From Staphylococcus auricularis (GTDB lineage: Bacteria; Bacillota; Bacilli; Staphylococcales; Staphylococcaceae): a stretch of 64,000 nt of DNA. The notes beneath the pieces are model-generated. The model saw nothing but the letters and a program-made list of their open reading frames with translations, was not told the origin of the DNA and did not search any database. Made by a program: the position numbers and the translations under genes. This document shows, in pieces, positions 20,423 to 30,219 of this stretch (position 1 is its first letter; the number at the start of each line of letters is the position of its first letter). The stretch is from positions 248,001 through 312,000 of the forward strand of contig NZ_LLER01000002.1 in the NCBI RefSeq assembly GCF_001500315.1. Direction: 5' to 3'.

Positions 20423-21361
20423 TTAATGATATTTTTTATGAACCAGTTGGTTTGCTTTATCACGATTGGCAAAGTGTTTTTTGGAAATGTGATCTAGATG
20501 AGGGAGCCCCCATCGTTCGATAATCTGTGCAGCGAATAAGTCGACTTTATGACTCGCCCCTTTAGGCACTGTATCGTTGACTTCAGCACCGATTTTTTCC
20601 ATTTGTTTAACGAAAGCATAGCGTGCAATGATACTGGCTGCTGCGATGGCTATCGATTTAGATTCACCTTTAGTTTCAAAGCATGTTTTCTGAGCTTCAG
20701 GTAATGCTGTGAGTGCATATTTTTTATAAACAGCCGGTTGGGAAAATTGGTCGATGACAATGTAATCTAATTCTGTTGCATCGATCTTTTTTAATACTTT
20801 CGTGATAACAGCATTATGTAGGACTGCTTTCATTTTAACTTGAGACCAGCCCATTGCTTGACGTTCATTGTATTTATCGTTTGTTAATATCATGAGAGAG
20901 TAAGGGATGAACGTGATGATTTGTTCAGCCAGTTCAGTGATTTTCTTGTCTGAGAGATTTTTTGAATCTTGAACGCCTAACTCTTTGAGGATTTGAGCTT
21001 GGTGTGTATCCATATAAGCTGCACAGACGGTTAATGGTCCAAAGTAATCACCACTTCCGGCTTCATCACTTCCAATACAATGATACGCATCATAATTTAT
21101 AGAGTTTGAAGCTGTTGTTTTAGAGGAAGCTGAAGCGGTATCAGGTTGATAAACGTCGCTTGGTAATAAGGCCTCAGCGACTGACTCAGCTTGCTTTCCT
21201 TGAAACATCACTTTATTTGAATTATATACCGATATCGTAACGCCATTAGTTTTAACTTTTGCTTTCATGCCTTGGGGTAACTGTTCTGTTTCAAATTGCT
21301 TTTGGTTTAAGAGTGATTGTATATCTGTATCACTCAATTTTACGACGACTTGAGCCATCAT
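20423..21361 (-). CDS. rnhC: Ribonuclease HIII
   Basis: RNase HIII cleaves the RNA strand of RNA-DNA hybrids. The 312-residue protein has the N-terminal TBP-like substrate-binding domain (VVVKLSDTDIQSLL...YNSNKVMFQGKQA) and a C-terminal RNase H type 2 fold with GSDEAGSGDYFGPL carrying the first acidic residues. Further acidic positions lie in VQDSKNLSDK and YIVIDQF. Two adjacent ATGs follow GAGGAGCG; relatives start at the second (21358), so the true protein may be one residue shorter. It is convergent with pheT and divergent from zapA. Confidence 0.95.
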   Translation of the reverse strand: MMAQVVVKLSDTDIQSLLNQKQFETEQLPQGMKAKVKTNGVTISVYNSNKVMFQGKQAESVAEALLPSDVYQPDTASASSKTTASNSINYDAYHCIGSDEAGSGDYFGPLTVCAAYMDTHQAQILKELGVQDSKNLSDKKITELAEQIITFIPYSLMILTNDKYNERQAMGWSQVKMKAVLHNAVITKVLKKIDATELDYIVIDQFSQPAVYKKYALTALPEAQKTCFETKGESKSIAIAAASIIARYAFVKQMEKIGAEVNDTVPKGASHKVDLFAAQIIERWGLPHLDHISKKHFANRDKANQLVHKKYH

Positions 21362-21596
21362 TTTCGCTCCTCACTATGGGTAAAATATTGATAAGAATGA
21401 TTTTAACACAGATTGAATCACGACGTTGAGTAAAACATGAAAACAGAAAGAAGAGAGAGATTTTTTAAACTTCGAAACACTCTGGACAAAGATGTGTTCG
21501 GATAGGTATATTTAAGACATTTAAACCATGTTTCGGTAGTTGCAACAGTATGTCAGACAATGATTGCTTGTGCTTGATTTATCTCGTTCTTTACAC

Positions 21597-21625
21597 TTAC
21601 AAAATAGGCTGCTCTCGTGTATAAT
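21597..21625 (+). promoter_or_regulatory. Promoter of zapA-cvpA
   Basis: TTACAA, a 17-base spacer and TATAAT, ending 85 bases before the zapA start. The rest of the 350-base rnhC-zapA gap shows nothing else I can name. Confidence 0.7.
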
Positions 21626-21710
21626 GGGTCATGATAAAAAATTTAACTTTTTAAAAGGAATACTTGTTGAATTAAAACTAGAGATAAACAATAAAGTCAG
21701 GAGTAATAAT

Positions 21711-21965
21711 ATGGGTGAATTTAAAAATCGCATTAATGTTACAATCAACGATCAACATTATACAATCGTAGGTGAAGATAATCCTGAACATATTCGTTAT
21801 GTCGCACATTTAGTCGATGAGAAAATGAAGGAATTAGGTAGTAAAAATGCAGGATTAGATACGACTCGTAAAGCGATCTTGACTGCAGTGAATGTGATGC
21901 ACGAAAAAGTTCAATTAGAAGAACAGCTTAAAGATTTGCAACAGGGAAGTCGATCTGAAGAATAA
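21711..21965 (+). CDS. zapA: Cell division protein ZapA
   Basis: ZapA binds and bundles FtsZ protofilaments at the Z ring. The 84-residue protein has the family start FKNRINVTINDQHYTIVGED, then EHIRYVAHLVDEKM and a C-terminal helix that forms the dimer coiled coil (AVNVMHEKVQLEEQLKDLQ). The ATG at 21711 follows GTCAGGAGTAATA; the open frame continues upstream but without a ribosome site or conservation that I recognise. It overlaps cvpA by one base. Confidence 0.93.
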   Translation: MGEFKNRINVTINDQHYTIVGEDNPEHIRYVAHLVDEKMKELGSKNAGLDTTRKAILTAVNVMHEKVQLEEQLKDLQQGSRSEE

Positions 21966-22480
21966 TGATTATTGACATACTTATCGTCGTTATTATACTT
22001 AGCATTGGTCTAACAGGCTATCGCAGAGGGCTGTGGGCTGGTGTGTTACATTTCGCTACGACGCTTCTATCTCTTTGGTTTGCTGATCGTTATGCACATG
22101 AGTTTAGCCAAAGAATTTTATCGTTAATACCACTTCCAGACATCACAGCTACAAACACACCTTTTGCTTATAACTTTGATGTGATACAACAGCGTTTTGA
22201 AAACCTTGTTGTATTTCTTATCGTCGTAGTAGTAGCAAAAGTAATTACAAATCTTATCATCATGTTATTCTATAATGGTACAGCAAATCCATCTTTTATC
22301 AGTAAGATCTTAGGCACTGTTTTGGGTCTAATCACTTCATTGATAGTGGCGATGTTTGTGACCTATTTCATCGCTTTATACCCTAATGACTTTTTACAAC
22401 AACAATTGTCAAAATCACGTCTAGCAGGTTATATCTTATTTGAAATTCCTTATATTTCAACTTTTGTACAACAAATATAA
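21965..22480 (+). CDS. cvpA: CvpA family membrane protein
   Basis: A 171-residue integral membrane protein of the colicin V production (CvpA) family. It has about four hydrophobic segments and the conserved opening IIDILIVVIILSIGLTGYRRGLWAG and the glycine-rich FISKILGTVLGLITSLIVA. In B. subtilis the orthologue YshB sits in the same zapA-yshB-polX-mutS2 order. The role in Gram-positives is not settled. Its start overlaps the zapA stop codon, so the two are translationally coupled. Confidence 0.9.
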   Translation: MIIDILIVVIILSIGLTGYRRGLWAGVLHFATTLLSLWFADRYAHEFSQRILSLIPLPDITATNTPFAYNFDVIQQRFENLVVFLIVVVVAKVITNLIIMLFYNGTANPSFISKILGTVLGLITSLIVAMFVTYFIALYPNDFLQQQLSKSRLAGYILFEIPYISTFVQQI

Positions 22481-22600
22481 TGATAATGAAAGAGCGCCGT
22501 TACCAACATATAAACATAAATCTGAGTCAGGACAATTTAGGCCAATTTGCTTTGATTAGCAACCGCGCTTTGTCTTGGCTTTTTTCATGGAGGATGTACG

Positions 22601-24313
22601 ATGACGAAAAAAGATGTAATACAGTTATTAGAAAAAATTGCGACTTATATGGAGCTTAAAGGAGAAAACACATTTAAAGTTTCAGCTTATCGCAAAGCAG
22701 CACAAAGTTTAGAAATTGATGAACGTTCGCTAGATGAAATCGAGGATGTCACTGAACTTAAAGGCATTGGTAAAGGTGTCGGTGAGGTCATTGACGAATA
22801 TCGTTCAACGGGTGAATCTTCTACACTTGAAGGGTTACAACAGGAAGTGCCAGAAGGCTTAGTACCATTGTTAAAAATTCAAGGCTTAGGCAGTAAAAAA
22901 ATCGCGAAATTATACAAAGAGCTCAATATTAAAGATAAGACAGATCTTCAAAAAGCATGTGAAGCTGGTGAAGTGAGCCAACTGAGTGGCTTTGCGAAAA
23001 AAACAGAACAAAATATTTTAGAAGCGGTAAAAGCACTCGGTGCCAAAAAATCTCACTATCCAATCAATACCATTCGTGGTTTGCACGAAGAAATCAATGC
23101 ACACTTAGATGCGTTCGATGCGGTTGAAAAGTATGAAGTTGCAGGTAGTTTCAGACGCTTTAAAGAAATGAGCAAAGACTTAGATTACATCATTAGTACC
23201 AATGATCCAGACCGTGTACAACAACAGTTACTTGAACTACCGAATATTGTAAAAACGGTTGCAGAAGGTTCGACTAAAGTATCCGTAGAGTTAGAATACG
23301 ATGACGAAACAATAGGCGTGGATTTCCGCTTGATTGAACCAGCGGCTTTTTATCACACATTACAACATTTTACTGGATCAAAAGATCACAATATCCGAAT
23401 TCGTCAACTTGCTAAAGATAAAGGTGAAAAGATCAGTGAGTATGGTATAGAACAACCTGATGGGGAATTGATTCAGTACCAAAGTGAAGCGGAAATTTAT
23501 CAACACTACGGTTATGACTGGATTGCGCCAGCGTTGCGAGAAGATGGCAGTGAATTTGATAAAGATTTATCCGATATTATCCGTCTAGAGGATATTAATG
23601 GTGATATTCATATGCATACGACAGCGAGTGACGGTGCGTTTAGTTTAGAAGAAATGATCCAAGCCAATATTAATAAAGGATATGAATTTATGATTATCAC
23701 AGACCATTCCCAAAGTCTAAAAGTGGCGAATGGTTTGTCGAAAGATCGTTTATTACGCCAAAATGAAGAAATTAAAAAATTAAATGAACAATATGATGAA
23801 ATCGATATTTACTCTGGTATAGAAATGGATATTTTACCGGATGGACGACTCGACTATGACGATGATGTGTTAGCACAATTAGACTATGTCATTGCTGCGA
23901 TTCATCAAAGCTTTAATCAATCACAAGAAGAAATCATGAAACGCTTAGAAAACGCATGTCGTAATCCATATGTACGACATATTGCACACCCAACTGGTCG
24001 CATACTTGGTAGAAGACCAGGGTATGAACCAGATATTGACCGATTATGTGAACTGGCTGAAGAAACAGGTACGATATTAGAAATTAATGCGAGTCCGAGT
24101 CGCTTAGACTTGAGCGCTGACGTAGTTAGAAAACATCCGAATGTTCAATTAACGATTAATACGGACGCCCATCATACAGACCATCTTGAATTTATGAAAT
24201 ATGGGGTGGCCACTGCACAAAAAGGTTTCGTAACGAAATCTCGCGTATTAAATACTAAATCTAGAGAAGCATTCAAGGACTTCATTGAACATAACCAAAA
24301 ATTGAAGAAATAG
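22601..24313 (+). CDS. polX: DNA polymerase X family protein with PHP domain
   Basis: The 570-residue bacterial PolX combines a gap-filling beta-type polymerase (about residues 1-315) with a C-terminal PHP exonuclease domain used in base-excision repair. The polymerase half has helix-hairpin-helix segments (LKGIGKGVGEVIDEY and LKIQGLGSKKIAKLY) and the nucleotidyl-transfer core VAGSFRRFKEMSKDLDYIIS with its two aspartates. The PHP half shows DIHMHTTASDG, ITDHSQS, EMDIL and NTDAHH, the metal ligands expected for exonuclease activity. GGAGGATGTACG precedes the ATG. mutS2 follows after nine bases. Confidence 0.95.
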   Translation: MTKKDVIQLLEKIATYMELKGENTFKVSAYRKAAQSLEIDERSLDEIEDVTELKGIGKGVGEVIDEYRSTGESSTLEGLQQEVPEGLVPLLKIQGLGSKKIAKLYKELNIKDKTDLQKACEAGEVSQLSGFAKKTEQNILEAVKALGAKKSHYPINTIRGLHEEINAHLDAFDAVEKYEVAGSFRRFKEMSKDLDYIISTNDPDRVQQQLLELPNIVKTVAEGSTKVSVELEYDDETIGVDFRLIEPAAFYHTLQHFTGSKDHNIRIRQLAKDKGEKISEYGIEQPDGELIQYQSEAEIYQHYGYDWIAPALREDGSEFDKDLSDIIRLEDINGDIHMHTTASDGAFSLEEMIQANINKGYEFMIITDHSQSLKVANGLSKDRLLRQNEEIKKLNEQYDEIDIYSGIEMDILPDGRLDYDDDVLAQLDYVIAAIHQSFNQSQEEIMKRLENACRNPYVRHIAHPTGRILGRRPGYEPDIDRLCELAEETGTILEINASPSRLDLSADVVRKHPNVQLTINTDAHHTDHLEFMKYGVATAQKGFVTKSRVLNTKSREAFKDFIEHNQKLKK

Positions 24314-24322
24314 AGGGATTGT

Positions 24323-26674
24323 ATGAGACAGAAATCATTAGAGGTCTTAGAATTTGATAAGATCAAATCACTCATAGAAGAAGAAGCAATCAGCGATCTC
24401 GGTCGAGAAAAGGTGCGAGACCTAACACCGAGCGCTGATTTTGAAACCGTGACTTTTCAAATGGATGAAACAGATGAAATCTCACAAATCTATAATAAAG
24501 AACGCATGCCAAGCTTAAGCGGGCTTGCAAAGGTTGCTTCAATTATACACAGAGCAGAAATTGGAGGCGTGCTCAATGTTAATGAACTTAACTTGATTAA
24601 ACGCCTCATACAAATTCAAAATCAATTTAAAACGTTTTACAACCAATTATTAGAAGATGATGAACAAATCAATTATCCTATTTTGGATGATCGAATGAAT
24701 CAGCTTCCCGTGTTAACTGATTTATATCAAAGTATTCATCAAAAATGCGATGCCCACGACTTGTTCGACGATGCGAGTATAGAGCTCCAACGAATTCGCA
24801 GCAAAATTTCAGGAACAACACAACGCATCCGTCAAAACTTAGATAAAATCATTAAAAGTCAATCCAATCAGAAAAAACTATCAGATGCGATTGTCACAGT
24901 GCGTAATGAACGGAATGTGATACCTGTGAAAGCAGAATATCGTCAAGATTTTAACGGAATTGTGCACGATCAATCTTCCTCTGGGCAAACGTTGTATATT
25001 GAACCAGCTTCCGTTGTAGAAATGAACAACCAAATCAGTCGTTTACGTAACGATGAAGCGGTCGAGAGAGAACGTATTTTAACTGAATTAACCGGAGAGG
25101 TTGCTGCCGAATCCGAGTCATGCTTGATTTCTGAACAAATTATGGGACAGCTTGACTTTTTGACCGCAAAAGCACGCTATGCGCGTAAAATTAAGGGCAC
25201 GAAACCCACTTTTACTCAAAATCGCGACGTTTATTTACCTAAAGCCTTCCACCCACTGTTAGATAAAGAAACGGTTGTAGCCAATACGATTGAGTTTGCA
25301 GAAGATATTCAAACCGTGATCATTACAGGACCTAACACAGGGGGTAAAACCGTTACCCTTAAAACACTCGGTCTTATCATTGTCATGGGACAATCAGGAC
25401 TACTTATTCCAACTTTAGATGGCAGTAAGTTAGGTGTTTTTGAAAATGTTTATTGTGATATTGGTGATGAACAATCTATCGAACAGTCACTTTCAACCTT
25501 TTCATCACATATGAAAAATATCGTGGACATCTTGCAAGAAGCATCACGTAACAGCATTATCCTCTTTGATGAGTTAGGTGCAGGTACAGATCCTAGTGAA
25601 GGTGCGGCGCTTGCGATGAGTATTCTTGATTATGCGCATCAGATGGGTGCACTTGTCATGGCAACAACCCACTATCCAGAGTTAAAAGCATATAGTTATA
25701 ATCGTGAAGGTGTCATGAATGCGAGTGTTGAATTTGATGTGAATACACTAAGTCCAACCTATAAATTACTCATGGGTGTGCCAGGCCGTTCCAATGCATT
25801 TGATATTTCTAAAAAGCTCGGTTTACCGATCGGTGTAATACAAAAAGCAAAATCAATGATCGGACAAGATGAACAAGAAATTAATGCGATGATTGCTTCA
25901 CTCGAACAGAATGCGAAACGCGTCGAAAATCAACGCATCGATTTAGATCGTTTGTTGAGAGAAGCCCAAAGTGTTCATGATGATTTGGAAAAACAATACA
26001 ATAAATATCAAAACTATGAGAAACACCTGATGGACCAGGCTAAAGACAAAGCCAATCAACGTGTGAAATCTGCTACCCGAGAAGCAGATGACATACTTAA
26101 AGAGTTGAGACAACTCCGAGACCAAAAAGGTGCGGACGTGAAAGAACACGAATTAATCGATAAGAAAAAACGTCTCGATAATCAGTATGAAGCAGATTCT
26201 CTTAAAAAAGACGTCAAAAAACAAAAATGGGATAAAATCGAAGCAGGCGATGAAGTTAAAGTGCTGACTTACGGCCAAGTCGGAGAAGTGCTGGAATTAC
26301 TAGATCACGATGAAGCGGTCGTTCAAATGGGTATTATTAAAATGAAATTACCGCTTTCTGATTTAGAGAAAAAACAAAAAGAAAAACAACAACAACCTGC
26401 AAAAATGGCGAAGCGTCAAAATCGACAAAACGTCAAAATGGAATTAGACTTAAGAGGCTATCGCTATGAAGAGGCACTTGTTGAATTAGATCAGTACCTC
26501 GATCAAGCGGTGCTCAGCAACTATGAAAGTGTAAATATTATTCACGGTAAAGGGACAGGCGCTTTACAAAAAGGTGTCCAAAAACATTTGAAGCAACATA
26601 AGAGCGTTGCTTCCTACAGAAATGGGATGCCAAGTGAAGGTGGCTATGGTGTGACTGTAGCTCAACTCAAATAA
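24323..26674 (+). CDS. mutS2: MutS2 ATPase/endonuclease, ribosome collision splitting factor
   Basis: The 783-residue MutS2 has a MutS-type core and ATPase domain with Walker [10 protein letters not shown] at residues 335-343, Walker B in [13 protein letters not shown], and a long coiled coil (about 520-640). At the end is a KOW-like segment and a C-terminal Smr domain with [11 protein letters not shown] and IIHGKGTG. MutS2 lacks the mismatch-recognition domain of MutS. It suppresses recombination in some species, and in B. subtilis it splits collided ribosomes. It is co-directional with polX at nine bases. Confidence 0.96.
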   Translation: MRQKSLEVLEFDKIKSLIEEEAISDLGREKVRDLTPSADFETVTFQMDETDEISQIYNKERMPSLSGLAKVASIIHRAEIGGVLNVNELNLIKRLIQIQNQFKTFYNQLLEDDEQINYPILDDRMNQLPVLTDLYQSIHQKCDAHDLFDDASIELQRIRSKISGTTQRIRQNLDKIIKSQSNQKKLSDAIVTVRNERNVIPVKAEYRQDFNGIVHDQSSSGQTLYIEPASVVEMNNQISRLRNDEAVERERILTELTGEVAAESESCLISEQIMGQLDFLTAKARYARKIKGTKPTFTQNRDVYLPKAFHPLLDKETVVANTIEFAEDIQTVIITGPNTGGKTVTLKTLGLIIVMGQSGLLIPTLDGSKLGVFENVYCDIGDEQSIEQSLSTFSSHMKNIVDILQEASRNSIILFDELGAGTDPSEGAALAMSILDYAHQMGALVMATTHYPELKAYSYNREGVMNASVEFDVNTLSPTYKLLMGVPGRSNAFDISKKLGLPIGVIQKAKSMIGQDEQEINAMIASLEQNAKRVENQRIDLDRLLREAQSVHDDLEKQYNKYQNYEKHLMDQAKDKANQRVKSATREADDILKELRQLRDQKGADVKEHELIDKKKRLDNQYEADSLKKDVKKQKWDKIEAGDEVKVLTYGQVGEVLELLDHDEAVVQMGIIKMKLPLSDLEKKQKEKQQQPAKMAKRQNRQNVKMELDLRGYRYEEALVELDQYLDQAVLSNYESVNIIHGKGTGALQKGVQKHLKQHKSVASYRNGMPSEGGYGVTVAQLK

Positions 26675-26754
26675 CGATGAGCAACGTATATGCATAAATA
26701 AAACTTGTCTGTTATAATTTGTTCATCATTTGAAATATAAGGAGGACTGGCATT

Positions 26755-27069
26755 ATGGCAATCGTAAAAGTAACAGATGCTAACTTTGAAGAAAATATTC
26801 AATCTGGTTTAAATATAGTGGATTTCTGGGCAACTTGGTGTGGCCCATGTAAAATGATCGCTCCAGTATTAGAAGAACTTGCAGAAGATTATGATGGTAC
26901 AGCAAATGTACTTAAATTAGATGTAGATGAAAATCCATCAACAGCAGCTAAATATGAAGTGATGAGTATTCCAACATTAATCGTATTTAAAGATGGAGAA
27001 CCGGTAGATAAAGTTGTCGGTTTCCAACCAAAAGAAAACTTAGCTGCAGTGTTAGATAAACACGCATAA
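26755..27069 (+). CDS. trxA: Thioredoxin
   Basis: A 104-residue thioredoxin with the active-site disulfide WCGPC (Cys29 and Cys32) and the cis-proline loop MSIPTLI. It reduces cytosolic disulfides, including ribonucleotide reductase, using thioredoxin reductase. A strong ribosome site AAGGAGGACTGGC precedes the ATG. A TATAAT at 26713-26718 lies upstream with only a poor -35, and suggests its own promoter besides read-through from mutS2. In S. aureus trxA is induced by disulfide stress. Confidence 0.98.
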   Translation: MAIVKVTDANFEENIQSGLNIVDFWATWCGPCKMIAPVLEELAEDYDGTANVLKLDVDENPSTAAKYEVMSIPTLIVFKDGEPVDKVVGFQPKENLAAVLDKHA

Positions 27070-27463
27070 GTTACACGCATTAATTCATAAGTGCACATTG
27101 CACTTAAATTGAACGAATGCTTAAATGGTATTCACATAGCAGGTTGAGATAAAACGTGTCATCGGCTTCATAACGCTAGCCGAGAGCTTTGATTTACCAC
27201 CGCTTTTTACAGGTGAGTTGTTGCATGACAAGAAAGCGAGTTGTCGAAGTTCATTTAACACAACTATCACGACCTCAGCAATTGGGGTGGAACGTTGAAA
27301 TCGAACTGATTTCTGTTTCACTCCTTGTTTTTATGGAGAAAATGAAGTCCTCCAGAAGCGTAAAACTAGAAAAGGATAAGTAACGAGATCAATCGCAATC
27401 AAAAAGCGCACCTGACGATATTTAAGCGCCTCAAAAGAAAACGAAGGTGAGGTGAAACGACGT
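27070..27463 (+). other. Gene-free stretch between trxA and uvrC
   Basis: No convincing gene. Two hairpins are visible: an 8-bp stem TAAGTGCA/TGCACTTA at 27088-27106 without a T run, and a longer imperfect stem at 27284-27324 (GGGGTGGAAC...GAAATC with GATTTCTGTTTCACTCC) followed by TTGTTTTTA. The latter may terminate trxA. Confidence 0.6.
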
Positions 27464-29263
27464 ATGGAAGATTATGAAAAAAGAATTAAACAGAAACTTT
27501 CAGTTGTCCCAATGGAACCGGGATGTTATCTAATGAAAGATCGCAATGATCAAATTATATATGTGGGTAAAGCGAAGAAATTACGGAACCGTTTGAGATC
27601 TTATTTTACGGGTGCGCATGATACAAAAACGACACGTCTTGTCAGTGAAATCCGCAATTTCGAATATATTGTGACTTCAAGTGAAACTGAATCTTTACTG
27701 CTTGAGTTAAACTTAATTAAGCAACACCAACCGCGTTATAATATTTTGTTAAAAGATGACAAAAGTTATCCGTTTATTAAAATCACACGTGAAAAATACC
27801 CACGTTTACTTGTCACACGTACAGTTAAAAAAGGAACAGGTAAGTACTTCGGTCCGTATCCAAACGCGTATTCAGCACAAGAAACAAAAAAATTATTAAA
27901 TCGAATTTATCCATTTAGAAAATGCGATAATATGCCAGATAAACTTTGCTTATATTATCATATTGGACAATGTTTAGGTCCTTGTGTTTATCCTGTAGAG
28001 CAATCTGAATATGCCAGAATGATTAAAGAAGTGACAGATTTTCTAAATGGGGAAGACCAAACGATTTTGCATAACTTAGAAAGCAAAATGCAAGAAGCGA
28101 GTGAAAATCTTGACTTCGAACAAGCTAAAGAATATCGCGATCTCATTCAACATATTCATAATCTCAATAAAAAACAAAAAATCATCTCTAAAGATAATAC
28201 AGTACGTGACGTTTTTGGTTATAGTGTCGATAAAGGCTGGATGTGTATCCAAGTCTTCTTCATCCGTCAAGGTAATATGATTCAACGTGATGCGACAATG
28301 ATTCCACTACAACAAACTGAAGAGGAAGAATTCTATACCTTTATTGGCCAATTCTATGACTTAAATCAACACATTTTACCAAAACAAGTGCACATTCCTA
28401 ATAATCTGGATAAAGATATTGTACAGTCCGTCGTCGATACACGGATTGTTCAACCGCAACGTGGTAAGAAAAAAGAAATGATTGATTTAGCGAATCATAA
28501 TGCGGAAGTGGCGTTAAATAACAAATTCGAATTAATTGCGCGAGATGAATCCAGAACCGTAAAAGCCATCGAAGAACTCGGAAACGCGATGGGTATTCAA
28601 ACACCGATCCGTATTGAGACGTTTGATAACTCAAACATTCAAGGTGTGGATCCCGTTTCAGCCATGGTATCGTTCGTGGACGGCAAACCGGATAAAAAAG
28701 GCTATCGTAAATATAAAATTAAAACTGTAGAAGGCCCAGATGACTATAGCTCAATGCGTGAAGTCGTTCGACGTCGCTATACACGTGTATTAAATGAAGG
28801 ACTGCCGTTACCTGACCTCATTATCGTCGATGGTGGGAAAGGACATATGAACGGTGTGATTGATGTGTTGGAAAATGAACTCGGACTTGATATTCCGATT
28901 GCAGGGCTCCAAAAAAATGACAAACACCAAACATCAGAATTATTATATGGTGAAAATGCAGAAGTCGTACCGTTGAAGAAAAATAGCCAAGCGTTCTATT
29001 TATTACAACGGATTCAAGATGAAGTACACCGCTTTGCGATCACGTTCCACAGACAGACACGTCAAAAAAATGCTATGCGTTCTGTGCTAGACCAAGTAGA
29101 GGGCATCGGCTCCAAACGTAAGACGAAATTACTGCGTACGTTTGGTTCAATTAAAAAAATGAGAGAAGCGTCTGTCGATGAGTTAAAAGGTGCTGGATTG
29201 CCAACGAAAGTCGCTGAAAACCTGCACGAAAAGTTAAAACAACAAAATAAACAAAAAAATTAG
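27464..29263 (+). CDS. uvrC: UvrABC excinuclease subunit C
   Basis: UvrC makes both incisions around bulky DNA lesions in nucleotide excision repair. The 599-residue protein starts at ATG 27464 ([12 protein letters not shown]), as in relatives. It has the GIY-YIG nuclease domain ([21 protein letters not shown]) for the 3' cut, a UVR motif binding UvrB ([18 protein letters not shown]), and the RNase H-like 5' nuclease ([27 protein letters not shown]). It ends with C-terminal helix-hairpin-helix repeats ([18 protein letters not shown]). A four-cysteine-like [21 protein letters not shown] segment lies between. Confidence 0.97.
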   Translation: MEDYEKRIKQKLSVVPMEPGCYLMKDRNDQIIYVGKAKKLRNRLRSYFTGAHDTKTTRLVSEIRNFEYIVTSSETESLLLELNLIKQHQPRYNILLKDDKSYPFIKITREKYPRLLVTRTVKKGTGKYFGPYPNAYSAQETKKLLNRIYPFRKCDNMPDKLCLYYHIGQCLGPCVYPVEQSEYARMIKEVTDFLNGEDQTILHNLESKMQEASENLDFEQAKEYRDLIQHIHNLNKKQKIISKDNTVRDVFGYSVDKGWMCIQVFFIRQGNMIQRDATMIPLQQTEEEEFYTFIGQFYDLNQHILPKQVHIPNNLDKDIVQSVVDTRIVQPQRGKKKEMIDLANHNAEVALNNKFELIARDESRTVKAIEELGNAMGIQTPIRIETFDNSNIQGVDPVSAMVSFVDGKPDKKGYRKYKIKTVEGPDDYSSMREVVRRRYTRVLNEGLPLPDLIIVDGGKGHMNGVIDVLENELGLDIPIAGLQKNDKHQTSELLYGENAEVVPLKKNSQAFYLLQRIQDEVHRFAITFHRQTRQKNAMRSVLDQVEGIGSKRKTKLLRTFGSIKKMREASVDELKGAGLPTKVAENLHEKLKQQNKQKN

Positions 29264-29293
29264 GGCATGAAAATCATTCTCATGCCCATTTTT
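29263..29293 (+). terminator. Terminator of uvrC
   Basis: GGGCATGA and TCATGCCC form an 8-bp stem starting in the stop codon, followed by ATTTTTAT. Confidence 0.8.
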
Positions 29294-29304
29294 ATGCCAA
29301 ATAA

Positions 29305-29313
29305 TGTTACAAT
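29305..29313 (+). promoter_or_regulatory. Candidate extended -10 promoter of sdhCAB
   Basis: TGTTACAAT is an extended -10 element with no good -35. A transcript from here would start about 25 bases before the cre site. Confidence 0.45.
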
Positions 29314-29343
29314 ACGAATAAACAGATTTCTTTTACAATTTTG

Positions 29344-29357
29344 TGAAAGCGCTTTCT
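29344..29357 (+). promoter_or_regulatory. CcpA-binding cre site before sdhCAB
   Basis: TGAAAGCGCTTTCT is an almost perfect palindrome that fits the cre consensus (TGNAANCGNWNNCW in the core). It lies between the probable promoter and sdhC, where CcpA would block transcription when glucose is plentiful. CcpA control of TCA-cycle genes is known in staphylococci. Confidence 0.75.
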
Positions 29358-29551
29358 AATTGAGAACGTATATCAACTGAAAATATTAAGAAATACTTCT
29401 GTTTTTTAAAGTATTTTTAATATTTAGAAATTGCAAAAAAGTCAAAACACAAATAATCATAAACAGGGGATATATGAATGTGTGTAGTGCGAAAGCGGCA
29501 CAAGTAAGGGAGAAATCTAATTTCAACAATTGTTTTCAGGGGGGACTCCTT

Positions 29552-30163
29552 TTGGCATATTCGAAAAATCAATTCTATTTGAGACGCCTACATTCGTTGC
29601 TAGGTGTTGTTCCAATTGGTGCATTCTTATGTGTGCATTTGATTGTTAACCATCAAGCGACGAAAGGAGCCGAAGCGTTTAACCAAGCGGCAGGTTTCAT
29701 GGAATCTTTACCATTCTTAGTTGTTATGGAGATCTTATTTATTTACTTACCTATTCTGTATCATGCGATTTATGGTATTTATATTGCTTTTACTGCAAAC
29801 GAGAATGTAGGACATTACTCATTGATGAGAAACTGGATGTTCTTATTACAACGTGTCACAGGCATTTTGACATTCATTTTCATCGCAATTCACGTGTATC
29901 AAACCCACTTACAAAAGTACTTTGGGCATGAAATTGATTACGACTTAGTCAACGATATCGTATCTAACCCGCTTTGGTTGATATTTTATATTGTTTGTAC
30001 AATTGCGGTAACGTTCCATTTTTCTAATGGTTTATGGTCATTCTTAGTGACATGGGGCGTGTTACAATCTAAAAGATCACAACAGATGTTTACATTCGTC
30101 TCTATCGCAGTATTTTTAGTTGTTTCATACATTGGTATTAGCGCAATTTTAGCTTTTGTGTAA
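29552..30163 (+). CDS. sdhC: Succinate dehydrogenase cytochrome b558 subunit
   Basis: The diheme membrane anchor of complex II passes electrons from SdhB to menaquinone. The 203-residue protein has five predicted helices and histidine haem ligands in LRRLHSLLGVVP, LIVNHQATKG, LYHAIYG, AIHVYQTHLQK and TFHFSNGLWS. I choose the TTG at 29552 because AGGGGGGACTCC precedes it and the protein then matches the usual length of about 204 residues. The upstream in-frame extension is unlike the family. It is the first gene of sdhCAB. Confidence 0.93.
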   Translation: MAYSKNQFYLRRLHSLLGVVPIGAFLCVHLIVNHQATKGAEAFNQAAGFMESLPFLVVMEILFIYLPILYHAIYGIYIAFTANENVGHYSLMRNWMFLLQRVTGILTFIFIAIHVYQTHLQKYFGHEIDYDLVNDIVSNPLWLIFYIVCTIAVTFHFSNGLWSFLVTWGVLQSKRSQQMFTFVSIAVFLVVSYIGISAILAFV

Positions 30164-30219
30164 TCACACGATTTTAATTAGGCAATAGTCTCTGAGTTAT
30201 ATATGGGGAGTGAAATTTT

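Noticed and set aside
27121..27383. Two overlapping opposed open frames of 64-66 codons between trxA and uvrC
   Set aside because: No ribosome sites, no recognisable protein features, and they overlap each other on opposite strands.
29474..29551. N-terminal extension of sdhC starting MNVCSAKAAQ
   Set aside because: It contains the ribosome site of the real TTG start and has no counterpart in the family.
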